Assembly (NCBI GenBank): GCA_001643535.1
Contig: LXTG01000105.1
Location: 7,616 to 18,840, forward strand
Origin: a candidate division NC10 bacterium SPGG6
GTDB taxonomy: Bacteria > Methylomirabilota > Methylomirabilia > Methylomirabilales > CSP1-5
Reading direction: 5' to 3'
DNA length: 11,225 nucleotides
Below are positions 1 through 5,440 of the stretch, one piece after another (positions within the stretch are counted from its first letter, which is position 1; each line of letters opens with the position of its first letter). A program made the position numbers and the translations under genes. The notes under the pieces are model-generated. The model was not told the DNA's origin and made no database searches. It saw nothing but the letters and a program-made list of their open reading frames with translations.

Positions 1-881
1 GGCAGGACCGCCTGCAGCCCGGTGTTCGAGGCGGTGTACGGATAACGATCAGCGGTCACATCCTGGCCGCGCGCCCGCGCCTCTTCGATGAGATCCAGGG
101 CTGCCGGAAGTTTTCCCCAGTTGCGCTCGCCGGAGGTCTTGAGATGGGAAATCTGGAGAGGGATGTGGGCCTTCCGCGCCACATCGAGAATCTCTCGGAT
201 CGCCTCTAAAAGCCCGTCCCCCTCGCTCCGCATGTGGCAAGCGAGCACACCCCCCTCTTCCCGCGCGACCCGAGACAATGCCACCAATTCCTCCGCCTCG
301 GCAAAGCAGGCTGGGGCATAGATGAGGCCAGTGGAGAGGCCCAAAGCCCCCTCCTGCATCCCCTGCCGGACCGCCCGGATCATCTCGGCCATCTCTGCCG
401 CCTCAGGCGGTCTTGCGGCCCCCCCCAGGACCGAACCTCGAATGGTGTTGTGGCCGAGGAGCAGACCGAAGTTGATTGAGTGCCGCTCGGCGGCGAGCTG
501 TCCGAAATAGTCCTGGACCCCCTGCCATCGAGGGTCGAGACCATACAGTTCCCGGTAGGTCCGGGCCCGCTCCTCTCCCCACTCTCCCCAGATCGGCGCT
601 GCGGCATAACCACAGTTGCCCCCGATCTCTGCGGTGACCCCCTGCCGAACGGCGCTCTCCGCCCGGGGATTCAGCAGCAGGAAATAATCGGAGTGGGAGT
701 GAACATCCACAAACCCGGGACAAGCGATCAGCCCTTGCGCCCGGATCACCCGCCGGCCTTGGGTTTCGGGGATCTGCCCCACGGCAGCAATCCGATCGCC
801 CTGCAGCCCAATGTCTGCGGAAAAGGGTGCGGACCCGGTTCCGTCAACGATGTCTGCTCCCGATATGACGAGATCGAACAT
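1..881 (-). CDS. N-acyl-D-amino-acid deacylase (D-aminoacylase), C-terminus beyond window
   Basis: This metal-dependent amidohydrolase most likely removes the acyl group from N-acyl-D-amino acids in the cytoplasm. Reading from the ATG at 881 there are 293 open codons to the window edge; the family is usually about 480-540 residues, so the C-terminal part, including the expected later metal/catalytic Asp, is off the left edge. Visible family signatures in order are the amidohydrolase HxH in DVHSHSD (His61, His63), EIGGNCGY with the metal-type Cys90, GHNTIRG (about 143-149), GLSTGLIYAP (181-190), CHMRSEGD with His216, ISHLK with His246, and DRYPYTASNTGL (278-289). A GAGGGG Shine-Dalgarno (885-890) sits 3 nt before the start. 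It lies downstream of, and in the same direction as, the M20/AnmK/SIS genes across a 371-bp gap, which suggests a role in handling D-amino acids from peptidoglycan. Family assignment is strong; the exact acyl substrate is not readable. Confidence 0.93.
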   Translation of the reverse strand, partial: MFDLVISGADIVDGTGSAPFSADIGLQGDRIAAVGQIPETQGRRVIRAQGLIACPGFVDVHSHSDYFLLLNPRAESAVRQGVTAEIGGNCGYAAAPIWGEWGEERARTYRELYGLDPRWQGVQDYFGQLAAERHSINFGLLLGHNTIRGSVLGGAARPPEAAEMAEMIRAVRQGMQEGALGLSTGLIYAPACFAEAEELVALSRVAREEGGVLACHMRSEGDGLLEAIREILDVARKAHIPLQISHLKTSGERNWGKLPAALDLIEEARARGQDVTADRYPYTASNTGLQAVL

Positions 882-903
882 GATCCCCTCAGTTCTTTGC
901 TTC

Positions 904-939
904 TGGGTTTGTCAGGTTTATAGGGTTTCTTGAGTTATG
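904..939. repeat. Degenerate 9-bp tandem repeats (GGGTTT tract)
   Basis: Four consecutive 9-bp units follow the pattern NRGGTTTNT: TGGGTTTGT, CAGGTTTAT, AGGGTTTCT and TGAGTTATG, just upstream of the D-aminoacylase start. Positions 915-936 are the reverse complement of 999-1020 at 19 of 22 bases, so this tract is one arm of a long inverted repeat. On the minus strand the tract contains TATAAA (917-922), a possible -10 box for the deacylase gene, but no good -35 accompanies it. Confidence 0.7.
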
Positions 940-998
940 ATGGCCGTCCCCCGGAAGCCACGAGGCTAGAAAGGCAGAAAGCGAGCACGCGGGAAACC

Positions 999-1043
999 AA
1001 CCCAAGAAACTCGATAAACCCAAGGAACCCTATGAACCCAGTC
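999..1043. repeat. Degenerate 9-bp tandem repeats (AACCC tract)
   Basis: Five in-phase 9-bp units start with AAC: AACCCAAGA, AACTCGATA, AACCCAAGG, AACCCTATG and AACCCAGTC. It is the opposite-orientation partner of the tract at 904-939, and a 62-nt spacer (937-998) would form the loop if the two arms paired. The 9-bp period equals three codons, so minus-strand frames read as a Gly-Phe-Ile/Leu repeat. I regard that as a by-product rather than a protein. Confidence 0.7.
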
Positions 1044-1069
1044 ATCGGTCGTCGGACTGCGGCGAGGCC

Positions 1070-1103
1070 CTCGACTGAGCTCGGTCGAATGTCCTCAGTC
1101 GAG
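1070..1103. repeat. REP-like palindromic element with three arms
   Basis: CTCGACTGAG (1070-1079) and CTCAGTCGAG (1094-1103) are perfect 10-bp reverse complements around a 14-nt loop. The loop itself starts with CTCGGTCGA (1080-1088), which pairs with TCGACTGAG (1071-1079) apart from one G-U wobble. The left arm can therefore pair with either of two partners. No T-run follows on either strand, so an ordinary intrinsic terminator is unlikely. It resembles the short TCGA-rich extragenic palindromes scattered in many GC-rich genomes. Confidence 0.65.
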
Positions 1104-1113
1104 CCGTCATCGC

Positions 1114-1224
1114 TTATCGTCTTTTGGATGCGAGGACGGCCGTGTCTCCATCAATCACGCGCTGGATCTTTTCATACCCCGCCTGACCCGCCCCGAGCGC
1201 AGGATAGACACACAACAGGAGCAT
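1114..1224 (-). pseudogene. Possible truncated secreted thermonuclease-like fragment (36 codons)
   Basis: From an ATG at 1224 a 36-residue frame reads a short hydrophobic, signal-like start (MLLLCVYPALGAGQAG) followed by YEKIQRVIDGDTAVL and a TAA stop at 1114-1116. The V(I/V)DGDT motif followed by hydrophobics is how the staphylococcal-nuclease fold (SNase/TNase) begins. That domain should continue for about 100 more residues with catalytic Arg and Glu, and none of the three downstream frames supplies them. The frame stops just before the palindrome at 1070-1103. No Shine-Dalgarno is visible. It could be the remnant of a nuclease gene cut by rearrangement, or a chance match; the motif is short, so confidence is low. 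Confidence 0.3.
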
Positions 1225-1252
1225 CGTGAAAACCGGAACCGGCCCCCACCTG

Positions 1253-1987
1253 TTAGAGGAGTGTGATCCTCCCACGGTATTGCTCCTCCAGGCGACGGTT
1301 ATGCTCATCCCCCCCGGGAAGATTGGCGGACATATAGACTGGCGGCGTGAGCCCCTCGGCGAGATAACGCTTCACCACGCTGCAGATGAGGCGGTTCACG
1401 AGGAAGGTCCCGGCGACCATCGACGTAGGGCCGACCTTACTGCCCCACCCGGGATAGGCCACGGCGGCATCCCCCTCCTCACCGCAGTTATCCAGGCAAA
1501 GGTCGGCAACCTCGAGGAGACGCTTGCCACTCGGGTGCCGGGCCGGGACTGCGCTCGAGTGGGCCACGGAGGTTAGGGCAACCACAAAGAGTCCCCGCTT
1601 CTTGGCCTCGAGGGCCATCTCCACCGGGACTGCGTTGATCCCGGAGTTGGAGATCACAATCAGGACCTCTTCGGGTCGGAGGTCGTGTCGGTCCAGAAGG
1701 ATCGACGCCACCCCGGGCAGCCGCTCCATTCTCCCGCTCACGGCCGGAGGAGTGAGGGGAGACAGAACGGCGTCCTGAATCAGGTTCACCGGGACCAGCC
1801 CGCCTGCCCGGTGGAAGGCCTCTTGAGCGACTGCGTTAGAATGGCCACTCCCGAAGACGTGCAGGATCCCGTCTCGTTTAAGCGAATGAAAGATTGTCTT
1901 AGCCGCCTGCTCCAGGGGCTCTCCCTGGGTCTCTTCGATCCGGTCGAGAACCTTGAGCACGGCAGCCGTGTACGGGTGTCGGTCCAT
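1253..1987 (-). CDS. SIS-domain sugar-phosphate-binding protein (UPF0309-like)
   Basis: This 244-residue cytoplasmic protein has one SIS (sugar isomerase) domain of the SIS_2/UPF0309 type. Key segments, numbered from the ATG, are VFGSGHSNAVAQEAFHRAGG (44-63), the phosphate-binding-like VISNSGINAVPVEMALEAK (111-129), ALTSVAHS (138-145), and a C-terminal GPTSMVAGTFLVNRLI (186-201). Such proteins bind or isomerise sugar phosphates, often amino-sugar phosphates, but the reaction of this subgroup is not established. The ATG at 1987 is preferred over the in-frame TTG at 1990 because GAGAGG (1991-1996) leaves 3 nt before ATG and none before TTG. That Shine-Dalgarno overlaps the anmK stop, implying translational coupling. 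Since AnmK makes MurNAc-6-phosphate, this protein may act on that product or a derivative. It is clearly shorter than MurQ (about 300 residues), and I do not see the MurQ signatures. Confidence 0.88.
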   Translation of the reverse strand: MDRHPYTAAVLKVLDRIEETQGEPLEQAAKTIFHSLKRDGILHVFGSGHSNAVAQEAFHRAGGLVPVNLIQDAVLSPLTPPAVSGRMERLPGVASILLDRHDLRPEEVLIVISNSGINAVPVEMALEAKKRGLFVVALTSVAHSSAVPARHPSGKRLLEVADLCLDNCGEEGDAAVAYPGWGSKVGPTSMVAGTFLVNRLICSVVKRYLAEGLTPPVYMSANLPGGDEHNRRLEEQYRGRITLL

Positions 1988-1994
1988 CAACCTC

Positions 1995-3173
1995 TCACAA
2001 GATCATCCCCGAATAGCCCTTGCCTGGGATGATCTTCCCCAGAGGAACCGCCTGCCTCGCCCCGGTGGCGGAGGGCAGGTTCCCCGGCTGTCCCGCAAAG
2101 GTTAGGTAAGCCAGGACGGCAAACGCCGTAGCCTCGACCGCCCGAGCCGGAAACCCGACATCATCGGTCGTGAGGACGGCCCGCGGCTCCAGGCGCGTCG
2201 CAAGGGCCCCCTTGAGCCATCGGTTCCGCACCCCCCCGCCGCAAAGCAGAATCTCCCTGACAGGATGCCGCGGAAAGACGAAGGTCTCAAGGCTCCCGAC
2301 CACCGCCTCCACGGAGAAGGCTGAGACCGTCGCAACCAGATCGGCCGGAGGGATTTTCTTCTGTTCCGCTTCGACTACGATCTCTTCCACCATCCGAGGC
2401 CCAAACTCCTCCTGACCGGCACTCCGGGGGGGAGGACGGCGGAAAAAGGGATGGCCGAGGAGTCGTTTGAGCAGCGCCTGATTCACCCTTCCCGACGCTG
2501 CCCAGGCCCCATCGACATCGTATTCCGCAGTCCCGCCACTCAGCCGTCGAACCACGCCATCGATCAGGACATTGCCAGGTCCCGCGTCGAAGGCCTCGAT
2601 CGCGGCTACCGAGACATCGGAGGGGAGCACGGTGAGATTTGCGATTCCCCCAAGGTTTACGATCACGCGGCATCGCCCTGGATGTCCAAAGAGGAGGTAA
2701 TGAGGATAGGGAGTGAGAGGCGCCCCCTCCCCCCCGACCGCCATATCCCTCGGACGGAAGTCGGCCACGGTCCAGAGCCCGGTTCGTTCAGCTATGACAC
2801 AGGGCTCACCGATCTGAAGGGTGGACCGCAGGACGAGATCTCCCTCGGCGACCGGGGTGGGGAGATGGCAGATGGTCTGCCCGTGGGAGCCGATGAGAGC
2901 CACCTCGCTCGCAGAGGTGCTCGCCGCCTCGAGAAGATGGAGAGCCGCCTGGGCAAAGAGCTCCGCCAGCAACACGTTGAGGCGACAGACTTCGCGAAGA
3001 GCGTCAGGATGGTCAGGAAGACGGAGGATTCGATCCCGAATTCCCGGGGGATAGGGACGCTGCTCAAAATGGAGGAGCTTTACCGCAGGCTGGTGGTCTT
3101 CCCTGGTGATCTCCACCAGGGCCGCGTCGATCCCGTCCGCCGAGGTCCCGGACATGAGCCCTATGACCTTCAG
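1995..3173 (-). CDS. anmK: Anhydro-N-acetylmuramic acid kinase
   Basis: AnmK opens the 1,6-anhydro ring of anhMurNAc and phosphorylates it with ATP to MurNAc-6-phosphate during cytoplasmic peptidoglycan recycling. The 392-residue product (from CTG) matches the usual length of about 370-390. Visible family blocks, CTG numbering, are VIGLMSGTSADGIDAAL (3-19), GSHGQTICHLP (95-105), DFRPRDMAVGGEGAPLTP (138-155), NLGGIANLTVL (173-183), FDAGPGNVLIDG (195-206) with the catalytic-type Asp196, LLCGGGVRN (309-317), and EATAFAVLAYL (347-357). The ATG at 3155 would begin at MSGTS, deleting the first strand that carries part of the nucleotide-binding fold. AGGAGGG (3182-3188) lies 8 nt upstream of an in-frame CTG at 3173, which restores L-K-V-I-G-L-MSGTS as in homologues. 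This CTG overlaps the M20 stop (CTGA), so the gene is coupled to M20 upstream and to the SIS gene downstream. Confidence 0.93.
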   Translation of the reverse strand: MKVIGLMSGTSADGIDAALVEITREDHQPAVKLLHFEQRPYPPGIRDRILRLPDHPDALREVCRLNVLLAELFAQAALHLLEAASTSASEVALIGSHGQTICHLPTPVAEGDLVLRSTLQIGEPCVIAERTGLWTVADFRPRDMAVGGEGAPLTPYPHYLLFGHPGRCRVIVNLGGIANLTVLPSDVSVAAIEAFDAGPGNVLIDGVVRRLSGGTAEYDVDGAWAASGRVNQALLKRLLGHPFFRRPPPRSAGQEEFGPRMVEEIVVEAEQKKIPPADLVATVSAFSVEAVVGSLETFVFPRHPVREILLCGGGVRNRWLKGALATRLEPRAVLTTDDVGFPARAVEATAFAVLAYLTFAGQPGNLPSATGARQAVPLGKIIPGKGYSGMIL

Positions 3174-4348
3174 GGACGTCTCCCTCCTGTAAACTCTTTC
3201 TTGACACGGTGTAAGGCATCCCGGTCCCTCAGGAGATCAAGGCCGGTCAAGGCCATGGCCCTGGCCGCCATGAACATCCCCTCCTCTCCGGCATCCGAGG
3301 CGGAGGCGACGGCGAACTCGGCCATGTGACAGCTGACCTTGGGACCGCAGATGGTGATCGTGGGTTGGAGGGTGGGAACCACCTGGCTTACGTTCCCCAC
3401 ATCGGTCGATCCCAGCTCCGCGGCCTCGGGACCCTGATCGACCACACCTCCCAACGCTTCCAGGTTCTGGCGAAAAATGTGGCCGAGGGTATAGTTGACC
3501 CTGTGCGGGTGATAGTCATTTCCCGCCCGCTTCACTTGATATCGAGCCCCTGTAGCCATGGCGGCCGCCTCGAAGCAGCCCAGGACCTTTTGGTAGAGGT
3601 CCTCCAGATACTCCATATCTAATGCCCGAACGTAGAAGAGGGCCACCGCATGATCCGGGATGATGTTCGGTGCCTTCCCCCCATTAGTGATGATTCCGTG
3701 GATCCGGGCATCGGGCCGAATCTGTTGCCGCAGGGCATTGATGTTGTTGAACGTGAGAATGACGGCATCAAGAGCGTTGATCCCGAGGTGCGGAGTCGCC
3801 GCCGCGTGCGCGGCCTTGCCAAAGAATTCTACCTGGACATCCCGCATCCCGAGCGCTTTCTTCACGATCTCGGTCCGGTTGCTCGGGTGGACCAGCATCG
3901 CGACATCCACCTTCCGAAACACTTTGGACTCTACGAGGGGAATCTTGCCTCCCCCCTTCTCCTCCGCCGGGCATCCCACCAGGAGTACGCGGCCAGGGAC
4001 CTCTCCCAAGAAAGCCTTCAGGGCCAAGGCGGCCCCCACCGAGCCTGACGCAATAAGGTTGTGACCGCAGGCGTGGCCGATTCCCGGCAGGGCGTCGTAC
4101 TCGGCGAGGAAGGCAATCGTAGGTCCCTCACCCGAGGCGTAAGACGCGGTAAAGGCAGTGGGGAGCCCTGCCACCCCGCGCTCGACGGAAAAGCCGTGCT
4201 CCTCCATCGTCCGGGTCAGAAGCTCGGCTGCCTGGTGCTCTTCAAAGGCGAGTTCAGGGTGGGCGTGGAGGAACCGGCTGATTTGCGAAAGTTCGGGGCT
4301 GAGGCGATCGACCTCCTGGATCAGTGCCTGCTTCTGGGGATCCAGCAT
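3170..4348 (-). CDS. M20D-family metallopeptidase / amidohydrolase (AbgB/PM20D2-like)
   Basis: This dinuclear-zinc hydrolase of the M20 clan probably cleaves an amide or dipeptide bond in the cytoplasm. The 392-residue product, numbered from ATG 4348, shows HAHPELAFEEHQAAELL (28-44), AEYDALPGIGHACGHN (82-97) with metal-ligand-type His/Cys/His residues, the Glu pair of PAEEKGGGK (127-135), the dimerisation-domain FFGKAAHAAATPH (175-187) and HGIITNGGKAPNIIP (217-231), ELGSTDVGNVSQVVPT (311-326), and the late ligand His341 in VSCHMAEF. These blocks match the AbgB / PM20D2 (Xaa-Arg dipeptidase-like) branch rather than ArgE or DapE. GGAGGGAGG (4354-4362) lies 5 nt before this ATG, so a longer upstream in-frame extension (to 4462) is rejected. 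The stop codon is shared with the anmK start (CTGA). Context suggests a peptide or amino-acyl substrate from cell-wall turnover; the substrate itself is inferred. Confidence 0.92.
   Translation of the reverse strand: MLDPQKQALIQEVDRLSPELSQISRFLHAHPELAFEEHQAAELLTRTMEEHGFSVERGVAGLPTAFTASYASGEGPTIAFLAEYDALPGIGHACGHNLIASGSVGAALALKAFLGEVPGRVLLVGCPAEEKGGGKIPLVESKVFRKVDVAMLVHPSNRTEIVKKALGMRDVQVEFFGKAAHAAATPHLGINALDAVILTFNNINALRQQIRPDARIHGIITNGGKAPNIIPDHAVALFYVRALDMEYLEDLYQKVLGCFEAAAMATGARYQVKRAGNDYHPHRVNYTLGHIFRQNLEALGGVVDQGPEAAELGSTDVGNVSQVVPTLQPTITICGPKVSCHMAEFAVASASDAGEEGMFMAARAMALTGLDLLRDRDALHRVKKEFTGGRRP
3182..3188 (-). promoter_or_regulatory. Shine-Dalgarno deciding the anmK start
   Basis: AGGAGGG on the minus strand lies inside the last codons of the M20 gene, 8 nt upstream of CTG at 3173-3171. 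The next in-frame ATG (3155) is 26 nt away, too far for this site, so the site supports the non-standard CTG start. Confidence 0.6.
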
Positions 4349-4468
4349 CTCTGCCTCCCTCCGGATGGTTCTCCTGTCCCGGGAGTTCATTCGAAAACTA
4401 GCACGAAACAACCAGAAACACAAGGCGGACAGGCGACTGCAGGCGTTGAGACTCAGCTGCAAGCGGAA

Positions 4469-4564
4469 TCAGGTGCCGACGCGGAGGGGGCTGGTGAGCT
4501 CCTTGAGCAGCGCGATAGCGGAAAAGGCAGCCAGCTTCTCCGTCCGGGGGTTCTCTGTGGTCAT
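4469..4564 (-). CDS. 31-residue mini-ORF overlapping the glycosyltransferase stop
   Basis: An ATG at 4564 overlaps the glycosyltransferase TGA as ATGA and opens 31 codons (MTTENPRTEKLAAFS..., ending SPLRVGT). The middle (KLAAFSAIALLKEL) could form a short amphipathic helix. I recognise no family. There is no strong Shine-Dalgarno beyond what coupling would provide. After its TGA the same frame stays open into the upstream extension of the M20 ORF, so it may be a decayed gene start or only chance. The remaining 4349-4468 stretch holds the M20 Shine-Dalgarno and no convincing terminator or promoter. Confidence 0.2.
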   Translation of the reverse strand: MTTENPRTEKLAAFSAIALLKELTSPLRVGT

Positions 4565-5328
4565 AGCTCAGGCTTGGCTTCCCGGCAGGGCTGCTCGTAC
4601 TGCCCGGTAAGACTAAACCAGCGAATGCGGAACAGATCGAACACCATGCGCGCACCGTCGCGCAGGAAACGCACGCGCGTATCAGGATCGTTTCGCCAGC
4701 GCACCCCCACCTCCAAAATCCCCAAACCCTGCCGCAGGGCGAGAAAAAGAATCTCCGGATCAAAACCGAAACGCTCAATCCGTTGTTGGCGGAATACCGA
4801 AAGAACCGTCGCACGCCGAAACGCCTTGAATCCACATTGGGTATCCAAGAACGGAACCCCAAGAAGCACGTGAACCAGGTGGCGAAACACGACCCCGGTG
4901 AGGCGCCGCAACTTGCCCTGGGGGACCTCCAAAAGTCCGCGATCGACAGCCCGAGACCCGATGACAACATCCCATCCGCGCTCCAAGGCCGCCAGCAATT
5001 TGTCTGTTTCCTCGATCGGCGCCGACAAATCCGCGTCGGAAAACAGGACGTACCGACCGCGACTCTCCAGAATCCCGCGACGAACACTGAAACCTTTTCC
5101 GCGATTGTAACCATTGGACAGTACGCGAATTTCCGGCCGCTGCTCTGTCAAAGACTTCACAACCTTCATCGTTCCATCGGTTGAACCATCGTCTACAACA
5201 ATAATTTCAGCAGTCCATTCCTTTGTTTGGATGTAGGCAAGGATGCAGTCTAGCGTACTCAGCACACGTCTCTCCTCGTTGTACGCCGGAACGACAACCG
5301 AGAGATAAAGAGAGTTTCCCGGAGCCAT
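4561..5328 (-). CDS. Family 2 glycosyltransferase, dolichyl-phosphate glucosyltransferase-like
   Basis: This GT-A-fold enzyme probably transfers a sugar from a nucleotide sugar to a polyprenyl or other lipid phosphate at the inner face of the cytoplasmic membrane. From ATG 5328 it has 255 residues. It shows VVVPAYNEERRVLSTL (11-26), VVDDGSTDGT (44-53) for nucleotide binding, GYNRGKGFSVRRGIL (73-87), the metal-binding DxD in FSDADLSAP (96-104), DVVIGSRA (120-127), DTQCGFKAFRR (162-172), and IERFGFDPEILFLAL (184-198). This set is typical of Alg5-like DPG synthases. No C-terminal membrane helices are present. The longer start at 5385 has no Shine-Dalgarno and directly abuts a good -10 box, so I chose 5328, which has GGGGA (5337-5341) 8 nt upstream; an ATG at 5382 or 5385 remains possible. 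It follows the cyclase gene by 112 bp, so a hopanoid or other lipid acceptor is conceivable but unproven. Confidence 0.88.
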   Translation of the reverse strand: MAPGNSLYLSVVVPAYNEERRVLSTLDCILAYIQTKEWTAEIIVVDDGSTDGTMKVVKSLTEQRPEIRVLSNGYNRGKGFSVRRGILESRGRYVLFSDADLSAPIEETDKLLAALERGWDVVIGSRAVDRGLLEVPQGKLRRLTGVVFRHLVHVLLGVPFLDTQCGFKAFRRATVLSVFRQQRIERFGFDPEILFLALRQGLGILEVGVRWRNDPDTRVRFLRDGARMVFDLFRIRWFSLTGQYEQPCREAKPEL

Positions 5329-5385
5329 CGGTGTGGTCCCCGTAGGAGCAGAGCGGACACGGTCTGCCGTGCAGAGCGACATCAT

Positions 5386-5413
5386 ATTGTATTCAGTGAC
5401 TACTAGTTGTTAT
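5386..5413 (-). promoter_or_regulatory. Candidate sigma70-type promoter for the glycosyltransferase
   Basis: In the AT-rich gap after the cyclase, the minus strand reads ATAACA (5408-5413, 4/6 to TTGACA), a 16-nt spacer, then TACAAT (5386-5391, 5/6 to TATAAT). Transcription would start near 5379, downstream of the ATG at 5385, which agrees with translation from 5328. The call is from motif matching only. Confidence 0.4.
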
Positions 5414-5440
5414 GGAATGTAGGGGGGATTACGCTGGGTG

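Noticed and set aside
904..1043. CRISPR-like array
   Set aside because: The units are 9 bp, contiguous, degenerate and without unique spacers, and no cas genes are nearby.
937..1045. Minus-strand 35-codon hydrophobic ORF with Gly-Phe-Ile/Leu repeats
   Set aside because: Its repeat pattern is simply the 9-bp DNA repeat read in frame, and it has no ribosome-binding site.
2451..3329. Long plus-strand ORF of 292 codons opposite anmK and the M20 3' end
   Set aside because: It is antisense to clear AnmK and M20 coding sequence, its composition is low in hydrophobic residues with no motif, and it has no Shine-Dalgarno. It is a shadow of high-GC coding DNA.
4395..4423. Possible promoter TTGTGT-17-TAGTTT upstream of M20
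   Set aside because: Only 3/6 matches in each hexamer; not better than chance in this gap.
4349..4462. N-terminal extension of the M20 frame
   Set aside because: The strong GGAGGGAGG site 5 nt before ATG 4348 and the family N-terminus fix the start at 4348.
4061..4873. Plus-strand ORF of 270 codons crossing the M20 start and the glycosyltransferase
   Set aside because: It spans the ends of two convincing minus-strand genes, is Arg/Ser-rich at the end, and has no family features.
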